A stretch of DNA of 64,000 bases from an uncultured Rhizobium sp. (GCA_945952415.1 CAMFIF010000007.1:1-64000), one strand, 5' to 3'; shown: positions 18,220 through 27,375, numbered from the stretch's first letter. Notes: generated by a model from the sequence alone, not told the origin. Numbers and translations are program-made.

Positions 18220-19035
18220 ATGGCACCCAGACCCTTCTGGAAAGGCTATCTGAAGCTCACCCTCGTTACCTGCCCCGTCGCGATGATGCCGGCGGTTTCG
18301 GAGGCGGAGAAGATCCGCTTCCGCACCATGAACCGCCGGACGGGCAATCCCGTCGCCGCGCGCTATGTGGACAGTGTCAGCGGCAAGGTCGTCGAGGAAG
18401 ACGACCAGGTGAAGGGTTACGAGCATGCCGAGGACAAATATGTGATCCTCGAAGAGGAGGAGATCGATGCCGTGGCGCTCGAAAGCACCCGGACCATCGA
18501 TATCGATCTCTTCGTCGAGGCGGATTCCATCTCGCCGCTCTTCCTCGACCGGGCCCATTATCTGATGCCTGACGACGAGGTGGGCGAGGAGGCCTTTTCG
18601 GTAATCCGGCAAGCCATGGAGGAGACGAGCATGGTGGGCATTGCCCGGCTGGTGCTCTATCGCCGCGAGCGGGCCGTGCTGGTAGAGCCGCGCGGGAAGG
18701 GCATGGTGGTGTGGACGCTGCGTTACGGCGACGAGGTGCGTCCGCCAGCCGATTACTTCGGCGATTTCGAGAAAGAAAAGGCAAAGAAGGCGGACAGGGA
18801 CCGGCTGAAGAAACTGCTGACCAAAACCGACCGGGAGTGGGACCCTGACGAGATCGACGACCCGGTGGACGAGCGTCTTCGCGAGATCATAGCGGAACAC
18901 CGCAAGAAGCGGCGCAAGGCGGCACCCCGGATAAACGAGAAGGCCCGCGAAAGCGCCGACCGCGGCAATGTGGTCGATATCATGGATGCGCTGCGCCAGA
19001 GCCTCAAGAAGGAAAAGAGCGACAGGGGCCGCTGA
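18220..19035 (+). CDS. ku: Non-homologous end-joining protein Ku
   Basis: Bacterial Ku binds double-strand DNA ends as a homodimer and recruits LigD. The 271-residue protein begins with PFWKGYLKLTLVTCPVAM, typical of the Ku bridge domain, and contains KIRFRTMNRRTGNPV, YVILEEEEIDAVALES and GIARLVLYRRE. The C-terminal tail is Lys-rich. ATG 18220 gives the normal N-terminus; the longer frame from 18130 runs through the terminator and is rejected. A second Ku is encoded 2.6 kb away on the other strand. Confidence 0.93.
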   Translation: MAPRPFWKGYLKLTLVTCPVAMMPAVSEAEKIRFRTMNRRTGNPVAARYVDSVSGKVVEEDDQVKGYEHAEDKYVILEEEEIDAVALESTRTIDIDLFVEADSISPLFLDRAHYLMPDDEVGEEAFSVIRQAMEETSMVGIARLVLYRRERAVLVEPRGKGMVVWTLRYGDEVRPPADYFGDFEKEKAKKADRDRLKKLLTKTDREWDPDEIDDPVDERLREIIAEHRKKRRKAAPRINEKARESADRGNVVDIMDALRQSLKKEKSDRGR

Positions 19036-19054
19036 CGGTCCCGCCCGCTCTCTC

Positions 19055-21634
19055 TCAGTCGGGCAGGGGGCGGGCGCTCTTGCGGAAGGCGCTCCAGGGA
19101 TCTTCCGGCAGCGCGTCGATCCTTGCCCGGGCGTTCCTGATGGTGAAGTGCTTGGGGCCGATGGCGGGGCTGAGCTCATCCCAGGCGAGGGGCATGGAAA
19201 CGGGCGCACCGGCGCGGGCTCGCGGCGAATAGGGGGCCACTGCCGTCATGCCGCGCTGGTTGCGCAGATAGTCAACAAAGATCTTGCCCGTCCGCTTTGC
19301 CTTGGTGATGGTCGAAACGTATTTTCCCGGTTCGTCATGGGCCATCCGTTCGGCGATCGCTTTGGTAAAGGCCTTGACCGCGTCCCAGCCTGCTGCGGGT
19401 TTGAGGGGTGCGACCACATGCAGTCCCTTGCCGCCCGATGTCTTGACGAAGGCGACGAGGCCCTCCTCCTCCAGAAGGGCGCGGGCGCGATTGGCGCCTT
19501 CCAGCACATCCTCCCAGCCGGTATCCTCGCCCGGATCGAGATCGAGCGTCAGCAGATCGGGCCTCTCGATATCCTTGACCGTCGAGCCCCAGGGGTGAAT
19601 TTCCAGCGCTGCCGACTGGGCGAGCGCCACGACACCCTTTTCGTTGGCGATGGAGAGAAGCTGGTCGCCTTCGGGGTCCTCGGGATCGGCGACGCTCCTT
19701 ATCGCCGGCCGCATGCCGCGCCAGCCGTGCTTCTGGAAGAAGCGCTCACCTGAAATGCCTTCCGGACAGCGCAGGAGGGCCAGCGGCCGCTCGGCAATGA
19801 AAGGTTTCATCAGCGGCCACATGTCGAGATAATATTCGGCAAGCCCCAGCTTGGTGACGCCCGCGTCCGGCCAGTAGAGGCGGTCCGGATGGGTGAGGCC
19901 CTTCAGAATGGCCGGGCTTGCGGGGCTGGTTTCCTCTGCCATGCTCGTCTCCTTGGCCTCGGGTCGGGCTTCGCGGGTGACCTCGCGGGCGGGCTTGTCC
20001 TCGCGCAGGCCCTGGAAGGAAGCATGGCGCAGATGGCCATCCGCCGTCCAGGCGCCGAATTCCACTTCGGCAACGAGATCCGGCCGGACATAGCGCGCTT
20101 CGCGGGCTTCCACGGATGTGAGCTTCTTCGAAAAGGGCGAGTGATCCGAACGCAAGGGCTGAAGCCGCTGGAACAGCGCCTCTGCCGTCTGGCGGGTGAA
20201 GCCGGTTCCCACCTTGCCGACATGCACGAAGGTTTCGCCTTCGAAATAGCCGAGCAGCAGCGCACCGATCGCCCGCCGTGACACGCTGGAGGGCACATAG
20301 CCGCCGATGACGAATTCCTGCCGCGCCGAACATTTGGACTTGATCCAGTCGGCGGACCGGCCGCTTCGATAGGGCTGGTCCTTGCGTTTGGACACGATGC
20401 CTTCCAGCCCGAGACGGCAGGCATGGGCGAGAACCTCGGCGCCCGGCTGGTCGAAATCTCCGCTGAAGCGCAGGACCGGATCCTGCGCCGGGATGAGGCT
20501 TGCGAGCAGCGCTTTCCGTTCGGCCAGCGGCTTCTTCGTCAGGTCGTGCCCGCCGGCGTACAGAAGATCGAAGGCATAGAAGCGGAAGCGGTCGGTGCGA
20601 TCGTCGGAAAGATCGGCCTGAAGCGCGGAAAAATCGGAAATGCCCGCTTCGCCCTCCACCACAAGCTCGCCATCGATCAGGCAGGGCTGGGCGCCGAGGC
20701 GCAGAAAGGCCTCGCGGACGGTCTCGCCGAAGCGGGACGTCCAGTCGAGCCCGGTGCGGGTCAGGAGCTTCAGCTCTCCTGCCTCGATGCGGGCAAGAAG
20801 CCGGTATCCGTCGAACTTGATCTCATGCAGATAATCCTCGCCCGGCGGCGGGCTGGAGGCGAGCGTGGCCAATTGCGGCTCGATGAAATCGGGAAGCTTC
20901 GTCTTCCGTCCCTTGAGCGCGAGGGGCGGGGCGGGCTCAGGATCGGGCGCCCGCTCTTCCCTCTCCTCCGGCTTTTCCGCCGTTTTCGTCTTGCGGGCCT
21001 TGGGCTCGGCCTTCGCCTTCGTCTTGCGCAGGGCATGCCCTTGCCGGGAGGACCAGCCCGGGGCTTCGCCGGCGATATCGGCCAGATCGCGCCCTGTTTT
21101 CACCGAAAGCGGGTGATTTTCGAGGAAGCGGCCGGCATCGCCCGGCTCCGCCACCTCGTCGTCGCCCTTGATCAGCAGCCAGTTTTCCCGCTTGTCGCGG
21201 GGCCGGCGGTGCATGCGCACCAGATGCCAGCGGCCGGTGAGCTTCTCGCCATGCAGCAGGAATTCCATGTGGCCCTTCTGATAGGCCTTGTGCGGATCGC
21301 CTATCGGCTCCCATTCGCCTCGGTCCCACAGCAGAACCGTGCCGCCGCCATATTCACCCTTGGGGATCGTGCCTTCGAAATCGCCATAGTCGAGCGGATG
21401 GTCTTCCACATGGACAGCAAGGCGCTTGTCCTCGGGGTCGAGGCTCGGGCCCCGGGTCACGGCCCAGCTTTTCAGCACGCCATCCATTTCCAGCCGGAAA
21501 TCGTAATGCAGGCGGGTGGCATCGTGCTTCTGGATGCAGAAGCTGTGGCCGGTCCGCCTGGCCTTTCGCCCGCGCGGCTCGGCGGTGGAGCCAAAATGGC
21601 GCTTGGCCCTGTAGGTTTCGAGAGAGCCGGCCAT
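19055..21634 (-). CDS. ligD: ATP-dependent DNA ligase D
   Basis: LigD trims, fills and seals ends in bacterial non-homologous end joining. The 859-residue protein has the order PE-LIG-POL: a 3'-phosphoesterase domain (about 30-150, HDATRLHYDFRLEMDGVLKS), a Lys-rich linker, the ligase domain with the nucleotidylation motif EIKFDGYR (about 268) and DGELVV, a ligase OB-fold (FVHVGKVGTGF) and a C-terminal primase-polymerase (about 575-855) with LDLDPGED and SGGKGLHV. It lies three bases downstream of the minus-strand ku gene, so they form an operon. Confidence 0.95.
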   Translation of the reverse strand: MAGSLETYRAKRHFGSTAEPRGRKARRTGHSFCIQKHDATRLHYDFRLEMDGVLKSWAVTRGPSLDPEDKRLAVHVEDHPLDYGDFEGTIPKGEYGGGTVLLWDRGEWEPIGDPHKAYQKGHMEFLLHGEKLTGRWHLVRMHRRPRDKRENWLLIKGDDEVAEPGDAGRFLENHPLSVKTGRDLADIAGEAPGWSSRQGHALRKTKAKAEPKARKTKTAEKPEEREERAPDPEPAPPLALKGRKTKLPDFIEPQLATLASSPPPGEDYLHEIKFDGYRLLARIEAGELKLLTRTGLDWTSRFGETVREAFLRLGAQPCLIDGELVVEGEAGISDFSALQADLSDDRTDRFRFYAFDLLYAGGHDLTKKPLAERKALLASLIPAQDPVLRFSGDFDQPGAEVLAHACRLGLEGIVSKRKDQPYRSGRSADWIKSKCSARQEFVIGGYVPSSVSRRAIGALLLGYFEGETFVHVGKVGTGFTRQTAEALFQRLQPLRSDHSPFSKKLTSVEAREARYVRPDLVAEVEFGAWTADGHLRHASFQGLREDKPAREVTREARPEAKETSMAEETSPASPAILKGLTHPDRLYWPDAGVTKLGLAEYYLDMWPLMKPFIAERPLALLRCPEGISGERFFQKHGWRGMRPAIRSVADPEDPEGDQLLSIANEKGVVALAQSAALEIHPWGSTVKDIERPDLLTLDLDPGEDTGWEDVLEGANRARALLEEEGLVAFVKTSGGKGLHVVAPLKPAAGWDAVKAFTKAIAERMAHDEPGKYVSTITKAKRTGKIFVDYLRNQRGMTAVAPYSPRARAGAPVSMPLAWDELSPAIGPKHFTIRNARARIDALPEDPWSAFRKSARPLPD

Positions 21635-21637
21635 GGG

Positions 21638-22477
21638 TCAGCCCGCCTTTCGCTTGTGGGGCGCGGCGGGCTTCTTCCGCGCCCGCTTCTGCTTCGGCTT
21701 GTCGCCAAGCTTCGCTCCCTCGCGCAGGGCTTCCAGCAGGTTGACGACCTTGCCGCGCTCCGGCTCCGGCGGCTTGCGGATCTTGCGGCCGGCCAGCTTG
21801 GCCTTGACCACCTCGGCCAGCGCTTCCTCGTAGCGATCGTCGAATTCCTCCGGGTCGAAGTCGCCGGTGCGGGAATGGATGATGTGGCTTGCGAGGTCGA
21901 GCATTTCCTCCGAAACGTCGATTTCCGGAATCGCTTCAAAGGCCTCTTCGGAAGAGCGGATGTCGCGCGTGAAGTGCAGCGTGGCGGCCACAAGGCCCGA
22001 TCCTTCCGGCCGGATGACCAGATGGCGGATGCGCCGGAAGAGGACCCCGGTTGCCAGAAGGCATTGTCCGGCAAGCTTCAGCGCATCGCGCAGCGCGATA
22101 TAATCGGCCGTCGCCTCCTCGCTGGTCGGGAGCAGGAAATAGGGGCGGTCAAGATAGAGCCGGTCGAAATCCGCCGCGTCGATCACGGCATTCAGCTCCA
22201 GCCGGTGGTCGTTCTCGGGTGCGGCATGGGCGACCTCGTCGGGGTCGAGCAGCACATATTCGTCGTCGGCGATCTCGAAGCCTTTGGCTTCGTCCGCATC
22301 GTCCACGGGCTTTCCCGTTCCGCTGTCCACGAATTCCCGGCTTAGACGATGGCCCGTGCGGCGGTTCAGCATATGGAACATGATGCGGTCGGAGGTGGAG
22401 GCGGCCGCATGCAGGGAAAGACCTATTTCCGCTCCTTCGAGGACCAGTTGGCCCTTCCAGCTTGCGCGTGCCTTCAT
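21638..22477 (-). CDS. ku: Non-homologous end-joining protein Ku (second copy)
   Basis: The 279-residue protein starts MKARASWKGQLVLEGAEIGL and has the Ku-core motifs RIMFHMLNRRTGHRLSREFV, YVLLDPDEVAHAAPENDH and IALRDALKLAGQCLLATGVL. The tail is very basic (KPKQKRARKKPAAPHKRKAG), likely for DNA binding. It is clearly diverged from the plus-strand Ku. ATG 22477 follows GGGAAGAGG; the frame to 22645 has an atypical leader. A canonical EcfG promoter lies 35 bases upstream and should drive ku-ligD. Confidence 0.93.
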   Translation of the reverse strand: MKARASWKGQLVLEGAEIGLSLHAAASTSDRIMFHMLNRRTGHRLSREFVDSGTGKPVDDADEAKGFEIADDEYVLLDPDEVAHAAPENDHRLELNAVIDAADFDRLYLDRPYFLLPTSEEATADYIALRDALKLAGQCLLATGVLFRRIRHLVIRPEGSGLVAATLHFTRDIRSSEEAFEAIPEIDVSEEMLDLASHIIHSRTGDFDPEEFDDRYEEALAEVVKAKLAGRKIRKPPEPERGKVVNLLEALREGAKLGDKPKQKRARKKPAAPHKRKAG

Positions 22478-22511
22478 GCCTCTTCCCAGCCTGCTGTTGA
22501 TCCCTTCCGCA

Positions 22512-22536
22512 AACGCGCCGGCGCCCCTCCGGTTCC
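22512..22536 (-). promoter_or_regulatory. EcfG-type promoter for ku-ligD
   Basis: On the minus strand GGAAC (22532-22536), a 16-base spacer and CGTT (22512-22515). Exact match. Confidence 0.75.
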
Positions 22537-22689
22537 CCGGGCGAAAATTCGCCAGTGCAAGATTTTGCAACACCACGTTAACGCTGTTGGCAGGCCCGTG
22601 GCGGTGAAACTCGAAGTCGAGTGGCCGGTTTAACCAGTCTTTCACCCGTATGGTTACATCCTAAACTCATCAAATACGACGGGTCTGCC

Positions 22690-23862
22690 ATGAAGAAAAC
22701 GTTTCTCCTGCCCTTATTCGCGGCGCTGGCGTCCACGACGCCGCTGAGCGCCTATGCGGCCGACTGGGTGGTGACCAAGGTCAGCCAGCCCTCGAATTAC
22801 ACGGAAGACTTGAAAAACTGGAAGCCCCTGGCCCCTGGTATGACCGTCAAGAACCAGAGCTGGATCAGTACGGGTCCGCGCGGCCGAGTGGTGCTGGAGC
22901 GTGCGAAGGACAAGGTCACCTTCCAGCCCAACACGCTTGCGGGCGTGTTCGAACGGGCAGGGGCAGCGATCCATACGGATTTCGCCCAGCAGACCGGCCA
23001 GATCCGTCTGGAAATTGATCCGAAGAAGAAGCCGCATCTGGCCGTTCAGACCCCGTTCCTCGCTGCCGTGGTGAAGGGCACCGTCTTTACGGTTACGGTT
23101 GAAAAGACCGGTGCGCAGGTGGGTGTCGAGCGCGGCAGGGTCGAGGTGACCGATGCGCTGTCCGGCGAACGCACCGGCGTAAAGGCTGGCCAGCAGGCAA
23201 GTGTTGACGATAATCCCGAGACCTCCATGGCGCTTTCGGGCACGAATACGGATTTCGAGCCGGTGGTTTCGACGAAGCCCTTCTCTCCGGCCGTTCCGTC
23301 CCAGAGCCCTGCCTCGGCCACATCGGCCGGGACCACCAAGGCGGCACCCGCGACGAATAGCGCCACCAACGAGGATGCGGGGACGGAAGACGGAGGCACG
23401 AAGGCCGATACCGGCAAGAACGGCGACGGCAAGGGTTCCGGCAAGGGCGGCGATGGCGCGGGGTCCGGCAAAGGCGGTTCTGGCAAGGGCGGAGACGGCA
23501 AGGGTGGCTCCGGAAAAGGCGACGATGGCAAGGATGGAGACGGCAAGGGCGGCTCCGGCAAGGGTGGCGACGGCAAGAGTGGCGACGGCAAGGACGGCTC
23601 CGGCAAGGGTGGCGACGGCAAGCACGGGGAGGGCAAGGATACCGGCTCTTCCGGCGGCGGTGACGACTCCGGCGACAAGGGGAAATCCGGCGATGGCGAA
23701 AGCAAGGGCCCCGGAAAAGGCGGCGACAGCGACGGAAAATCGGGTAAGGATAAATCCGGCGACGATTCCGGCGATGACGGCGAAAAGGGCAAGGGCGACA
23801 GCGGTGGCCGCGACAAGGACAAGGAGAAAGAGGGAGAAAAGGGATCGGACCGCCAGCGCTGA
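22690..23862 (+). CDS. Secreted FecR-domain protein with low-complexity Gly/Lys/Asp tail
   Basis: The 390-residue protein has a signal peptide (MKKTFLLPLFAALASTTPLSAYA) and a FecR domain (about 45-170, with LAVQTPFLAAVVKGTVFTVTV and VEVTDALSGERTGVKAGQQAS). From about residue 245 to the end it is an almost pure Gly-Lys-Asp-Ser tract built from short units such as GKGGDGKGGS. It lacks the sigma-factor context of iron signalling; instead it precedes the CHASE2 protein gene by 21 bases, a pairing seen in other proteobacteria, suggesting it acts as its periplasmic partner. ATG 22690 is chosen because the signal peptide starts there. Confidence 0.85.
   Translation: MKKTFLLPLFAALASTTPLSAYAADWVVTKVSQPSNYTEDLKNWKPLAPGMTVKNQSWISTGPRGRVVLERAKDKVTFQPNTLAGVFERAGAAIHTDFAQQTGQIRLEIDPKKKPHLAVQTPFLAAVVKGTVFTVTVEKTGAQVGVERGRVEVTDALSGERTGVKAGQQASVDDNPETSMALSGTNTDFEPVVSTKPFSPAVPSQSPASATSAGTTKAAPATNSATNEDAGTEDGGTKADTGKNGDGKGSGKGGDGAGSGKGGSGKGGDGKGGSGKGDDGKDGDGKGGSGKGGDGKSGDGKDGSGKGGDGKHGEGKDTGSSGGGDDSGDKGKSGDGESKGPGKGGDSDGKSGKDKSGDDSGDDGEKGKGDSGGRDKDKEKEGEKGSDRQR
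23400..23855 (+). repeat. Coding low-complexity repeat tract
   Basis: Degenerate 12- to 18-base units encoding GKGGDGK/GSGKGGDG recur about twenty times in the 3' part of the FecR-domain gene. Long open frames on the other strands across this stretch are artefacts of the repeat. Confidence 0.9.
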
Positions 23863-23883
23863 CTGGCATTCAAGGTCTTTCCC

Positions 23884-26664
23884 GTGAACGTGCGCTTTCC
23901 CGGTTCTCCTCGACGGACGCTGCTTCTCCTGGTCAGCCTGGCCACCCTTCTGGTGGCCGGCTATATCTTTAACGGGATTTCCCTTATTCACGGTACGGAT
24001 CTGGCGCTGAGCGAGCGGCGCATGGCGCTTGCGCCCCGCCGGGCGGGCGGCAGCATCGCCTTCATTGCCATCGACAAGAAAAGCCTCGATCATGTGGGCG
24101 TCTGGCCCTGGCCGCGCTCCACCTATGCCCGGATGGTCGAGGAACTGGTCAAGGCCGGTGTCCGGGACATTGCCTTCGATATCGACTTCTCCAATCGCTC
24201 GACGCCTGTGGAAGACAAGGCCTTTGCCGATGCGCTGGCGGCGGCGGGCGGCGGCGTGATCCTGCCTGCCTTCCTGCAGCAGAGCGGTGCCGAAAGCGCC
24301 CGCCAGCAACTGGTGCTTTCCGAGCCGATCCCGGACCTGGCCCAGAATGCGTGGCTCGGCGCCGTCAATGTGGTGCCGAACGAGGATGGGCTGGTGCGCG
24401 ACATGCCCTATGGCATCGCCACGCCCGGCGGCGTGCTGGCCTCCATTCCCGTGCTGCTTGCCGTGGGGGAGGAGCAGGATACGCAGCGCTTCCCGATCGA
24501 TTTTGCCATCGAGCCCTCGTCCATTCCCGTCTATTCCGTCGCCTCTCTGCTCGAAGGCAAGCTGGCCGCGGGGGCGCTCGAAGGAAAGTCGGTGCTGATC
24601 GGCGCACAGGCCGTCGAGCTCAAGGACTATTTTGCCGTGCCCGTGCGCGGCAATATTCCGGGTCCTGTGGTGCAGATCCTGGCGGCGGAAACGCTGATGC
24701 AGGGCCGGGTGCTAAGGGAGCTCAATCCGGGCTATGTCGCGCTTGCGGCGCTGGCGGCGATTGCCTTCTTCGTCCGGGTCCGGCCTCGGCGGCTGACCGG
24801 CCAGTATCTGGTGCTTGCCGCCATCTCGCTCGCTTTCGAAGCGGTCGCCTTTCTGCTTTACCGCGCCTACGCGATCCACGTGCCGACGGCGGGCGTTCAT
24901 GGGGCGATGGCCGTTATCGCTTTTTCGCGGACCGTGCTGGAGCTTGACGTGCGCGGCTGGCTGCTGCGCATGGCGGCCATCGAAAACCGCAACACGCGGC
25001 AGATCCTCGAGCAGGTGATCAACGACAATTCGGATGCGATCCTCGTTGCCGACGAGAATGGTTCGGTACTCGAGATGAACGGCCGGGTGAAGGATCTCTT
25101 CCGTTCCGGACGGGCTGGCATCGGCGCCCCGATGGAGGCGATCCTGCCCGAGCGGCTGGTGCATGAGGCGAGGGGTCTCTTTTCCCGGCTGAAGGCGGGG
25201 GAGGAGGTGCAGCCGCTGACGCGCGAGATCGTGCTGAGCTTTCCCGCCGGGCTGCGCTGCATCGAATATTCGGTGACGCCGTCGCGGATCGAAAGGCCGG
25301 AAGGGCTTGCCTTCATCATCTGCTTTGCCGCGCGTGACGTGACCGAGAAGCGCCAGCAGCAGGAGGCGCTCGACCGCCTGTCGCGCTTCGACCAGCTGAC
25401 GGGCGCGCTGCGGCAGACGGAATTTCTGGAGCGGCTCGATCACCTTCTGAAGCTCGCGGAGCGAGACCCCGCGGCCGATGAGGTCGTCACGGTCTATTCC
25501 ATCAATCTCCATCGCTTCAAGACGATCAACACCACGCTTGGACGGGATCTCGGGGATTCGCTGCTGGTGCTCGTGGCGCGGGCGCTGGAAACGATCGATC
25601 CCGGCGTGCTGCTGGTCGGGCGCACGGGGGGCGATTCCTTCTGTCTTGCACGACGCGGATCGCACGATGCGGAAGATGCGGAGCGCTTTGCCGATGCGCT
25701 CATTCGCGAGCTTGGGGTGCCCTTCCTCATCGACGGGCATCGCGCCAATGTGGGGCTCCACATCGGCTTTGCGACGGCGGGGCGCAGCCATGCGGTCGAT
25801 GCGGAGACGCTGCTCGACAATGCGGAATTCGCGCTCGATACATCGCGGGCGATCAACGGATCGGGCTGGTCGCGCTTCGATCCCGCCGCCTCGGACCGCA
25901 TCGCCCGCTTCCGCGAAATGGAGCAGGAGCTGTGGCGCTCGCTTGAAAAGAACGAAATTTCCGTCACTTATCAGCCGCAGGTGATGCTTGCCGATAACCG
26001 GCTGATCGGCGTGGAGGCGCTGGTTCGCTGGCATCATCCGGCGCTCGGGCGGATCTCGCCGGCGGATTTCGTCGAAATCGCGGAAGCCAACGGTTTCGTC
26101 GAAAAGCTCGGCCAATGGGTGCTCAAGAAGGCTTGCGCCGATGCGGTTGCCTGGCCCCGGCCGATCAGTGTGGCGGTCAATGTCTCGCCGCTGCAGTTTA
26201 CCCGCGGGGACGTGGTGCAGGATGTGGCGACGGCGCTTCGCGACAGCGGGCTCGATCCCGCGCGCCTGCAGCTCGAGATCACCGAATCCACCTTCCTCGA
26301 CCAGTCCGGGGACCTCATCGAGAAGCTGCATGCGCTGAAACGCCTGGGCGTGACGCTGGCGCTCGACGATTTCGGTACCGGCTATTCCTCCTTCGGCTAT
26401 CTCTCCACCTTTCCGCTCGACAAGCTGAAGCTCGACCAGCTTTTCGTGCGGACGCTCACGGACAGCGCCTCCAGCAAGGCGATCATCCGCTCGGTCCGTT
26501 CGCTCTGCCAGGGTCTGGCGATCACGATGATCTGCGAGGGGGTGGAGACCGAGGAGCAGAGACAGTTCCTCATCGATATTGGCTGCGAGCAGGGCCAGGG
26601 GTGGCTGTTCGGCAAGCCGCAGGACAATGACGCGATCCGGGCGCTGACGGCGGAAAAGCCTTGA
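23884..26664 (+). CDS. CHASE2-PAS-GGDEF-EAL cyclic-di-GMP phosphodiesterase
   Basis: This 926-residue membrane protein starts at GTG 23884. Order: membrane anchor (about 15-32), extracytoplasmic CHASE2 domain (35-280), three membrane segments (285-350), PAS (375-490), GGDEF domain (500-660) and EAL domain (675-925). The GGDEF signature reads GGDSF, so the catalytic Glu is lost and cyclase activity is unlikely. The EAL domain keeps EALVRW, NVSPLQF, the LEITES strand, LDDFGTGYSS and CEGVET, so phosphodiesterase activity is expected. CHASE2 next to a FecR-domain protein suggests sensing of an envelope signal. Confidence 0.92.
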   Translation: MNVRFPGSPRRTLLLLVSLATLLVAGYIFNGISLIHGTDLALSERRMALAPRRAGGSIAFIAIDKKSLDHVGVWPWPRSTYARMVEELVKAGVRDIAFDIDFSNRSTPVEDKAFADALAAAGGGVILPAFLQQSGAESARQQLVLSEPIPDLAQNAWLGAVNVVPNEDGLVRDMPYGIATPGGVLASIPVLLAVGEEQDTQRFPIDFAIEPSSIPVYSVASLLEGKLAAGALEGKSVLIGAQAVELKDYFAVPVRGNIPGPVVQILAAETLMQGRVLRELNPGYVALAALAAIAFFVRVRPRRLTGQYLVLAAISLAFEAVAFLLYRAYAIHVPTAGVHGAMAVIAFSRTVLELDVRGWLLRMAAIENRNTRQILEQVINDNSDAILVADENGSVLEMNGRVKDLFRSGRAGIGAPMEAILPERLVHEARGLFSRLKAGEEVQPLTREIVLSFPAGLRCIEYSVTPSRIERPEGLAFIICFAARDVTEKRQQQEALDRLSRFDQLTGALRQTEFLERLDHLLKLAERDPAADEVVTVYSINLHRFKTINTTLGRDLGDSLLVLVARALETIDPGVLLVGRTGGDSFCLARRGSHDAEDAERFADALIRELGVPFLIDGHRANVGLHIGFATAGRSHAVDAETLLDNAEFALDTSRAINGSGWSRFDPAASDRIARFREMEQELWRSLEKNEISVTYQPQVMLADNRLIGVEALVRWHHPALGRISPADFVEIAEANGFVEKLGQWVLKKACADAVAWPRPISVAVNVSPLQFTRGDVVQDVATALRDSGLDPARLQLEITESTFLDQSGDLIEKLHALKRLGVTLALDDFGTGYSSFGYLSTFPLDKLKLDQLFVRTLTDSASSKAIIRSVRSLCQGLAITMICEGVETEEQRQFLIDIGCEQGQGWLFGKPQDNDAIRALTAEKP

Positions 26665-26732
26665 TCTTGCGCGGCGGCATCGCAGCCGTCACTCTTGGCC
26701 TCCTTGAGGAATCACCTGGCAGCGAGGCGCCC

Positions 26733-27272
26733 ATGACCCCTGAAATCGTTCTAGACTACTGGTTCGGCGCGCTTACCTTCGACGACTGGTTCCGGCAATC
26801 GGATGCCATGGACCGGACCGTGACGGAGCGCTTTCGGGAGCTGCATCTGGCACTCGCGCGGCAGTGCACGGGGCGCTGGCTGGACGAGCCGGAGGCGGCG
26901 CTCGCCGCGGTCATCGTCTTCGATCAGTTTCCGCGCAACATGTATCGGGGAACGCCGCTCGCCTTTGCCACCGATTGCCTGGGCCTGGCGCTGGCGGAAA
27001 GGGCGGTGGCGCAGGGCTTCGACCAGCGGGTGCCGGAGGCCCGACGGGCCTTCTTCTACCTGCCCTTCGAACATAGCGAGCGGCTTGCCGATCAGGACCG
27101 TTCGGTTGCGCTCTTCGCCGCGCTGGGCGATCCGGTTTTCCTCGACTATGCGGAGCGGCATCGTGCGGTCATTCGCCAGTTCGGGCGCTTCCCGCATCGC
27201 AATGCGATCCTGATGCGGCCGTCGACGGTAGAGGAAGAGGCCTATCTTGCCACGCCGGGCGCCGGTTTTTGA
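26733..27272 (+). CDS. DUF924 family protein
   Basis: The 179-residue protein shows the family pattern: VLDYWFGALTFDDWF at the start, VIVFDQFPRNMYRGTPLAFATD in the middle and RRAFFYLPFEHSE followed by RHRAVIRQFGRFPHRNAIL. DUF924 proteins are soluble all-helical proteins of unknown function. ATG 26733 is preceded by GCGAGG; the frame from 26661 overlaps the EAL gene by four bases but gives a non-family leader. Confidence 0.88.
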   Translation: MTPEIVLDYWFGALTFDDWFRQSDAMDRTVTERFRELHLALARQCTGRWLDEPEAALAAVIVFDQFPRNMYRGTPLAFATDCLGLALAERAVAQGFDQRVPEARRAFFYLPFEHSERLADQDRSVALFAALGDPVFLDYAERHRAVIRQFGRFPHRNAILMRPSTVEEEAYLATPGAGF

Positions 27273-27375
27273 GCGCTCATCGGACGGTGCGCCTTTCTAT
27301 CGCCGTTCTTTGTGTTAGAGCAGAACCCCTAAAGACTGTTCCGTACCGCAAGGCGGTTCGCAAAAGGGTTTTCTC

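Noticed and set aside
20423..22345. 640-codon plus-strand frame
   Set aside because: Antisense to ligD and the second ku; no domain visible.
23400..23855. Tandem repeats considered as a CRISPR-like array
   Set aside because: Units are short, degenerate, in frame and code for Gly/Lys/Asp; there are no spacers.
22714..24309. Long minus-strand frames with Ala/Val or Pro/Ser-rich repeats
   Set aside because: Produced by the low-complexity tract of the FecR-domain gene read in reverse.
24712..26331. 539-codon minus-strand frame
   Set aside because: Shadow of the CHASE2-GGDEF-EAL gene.
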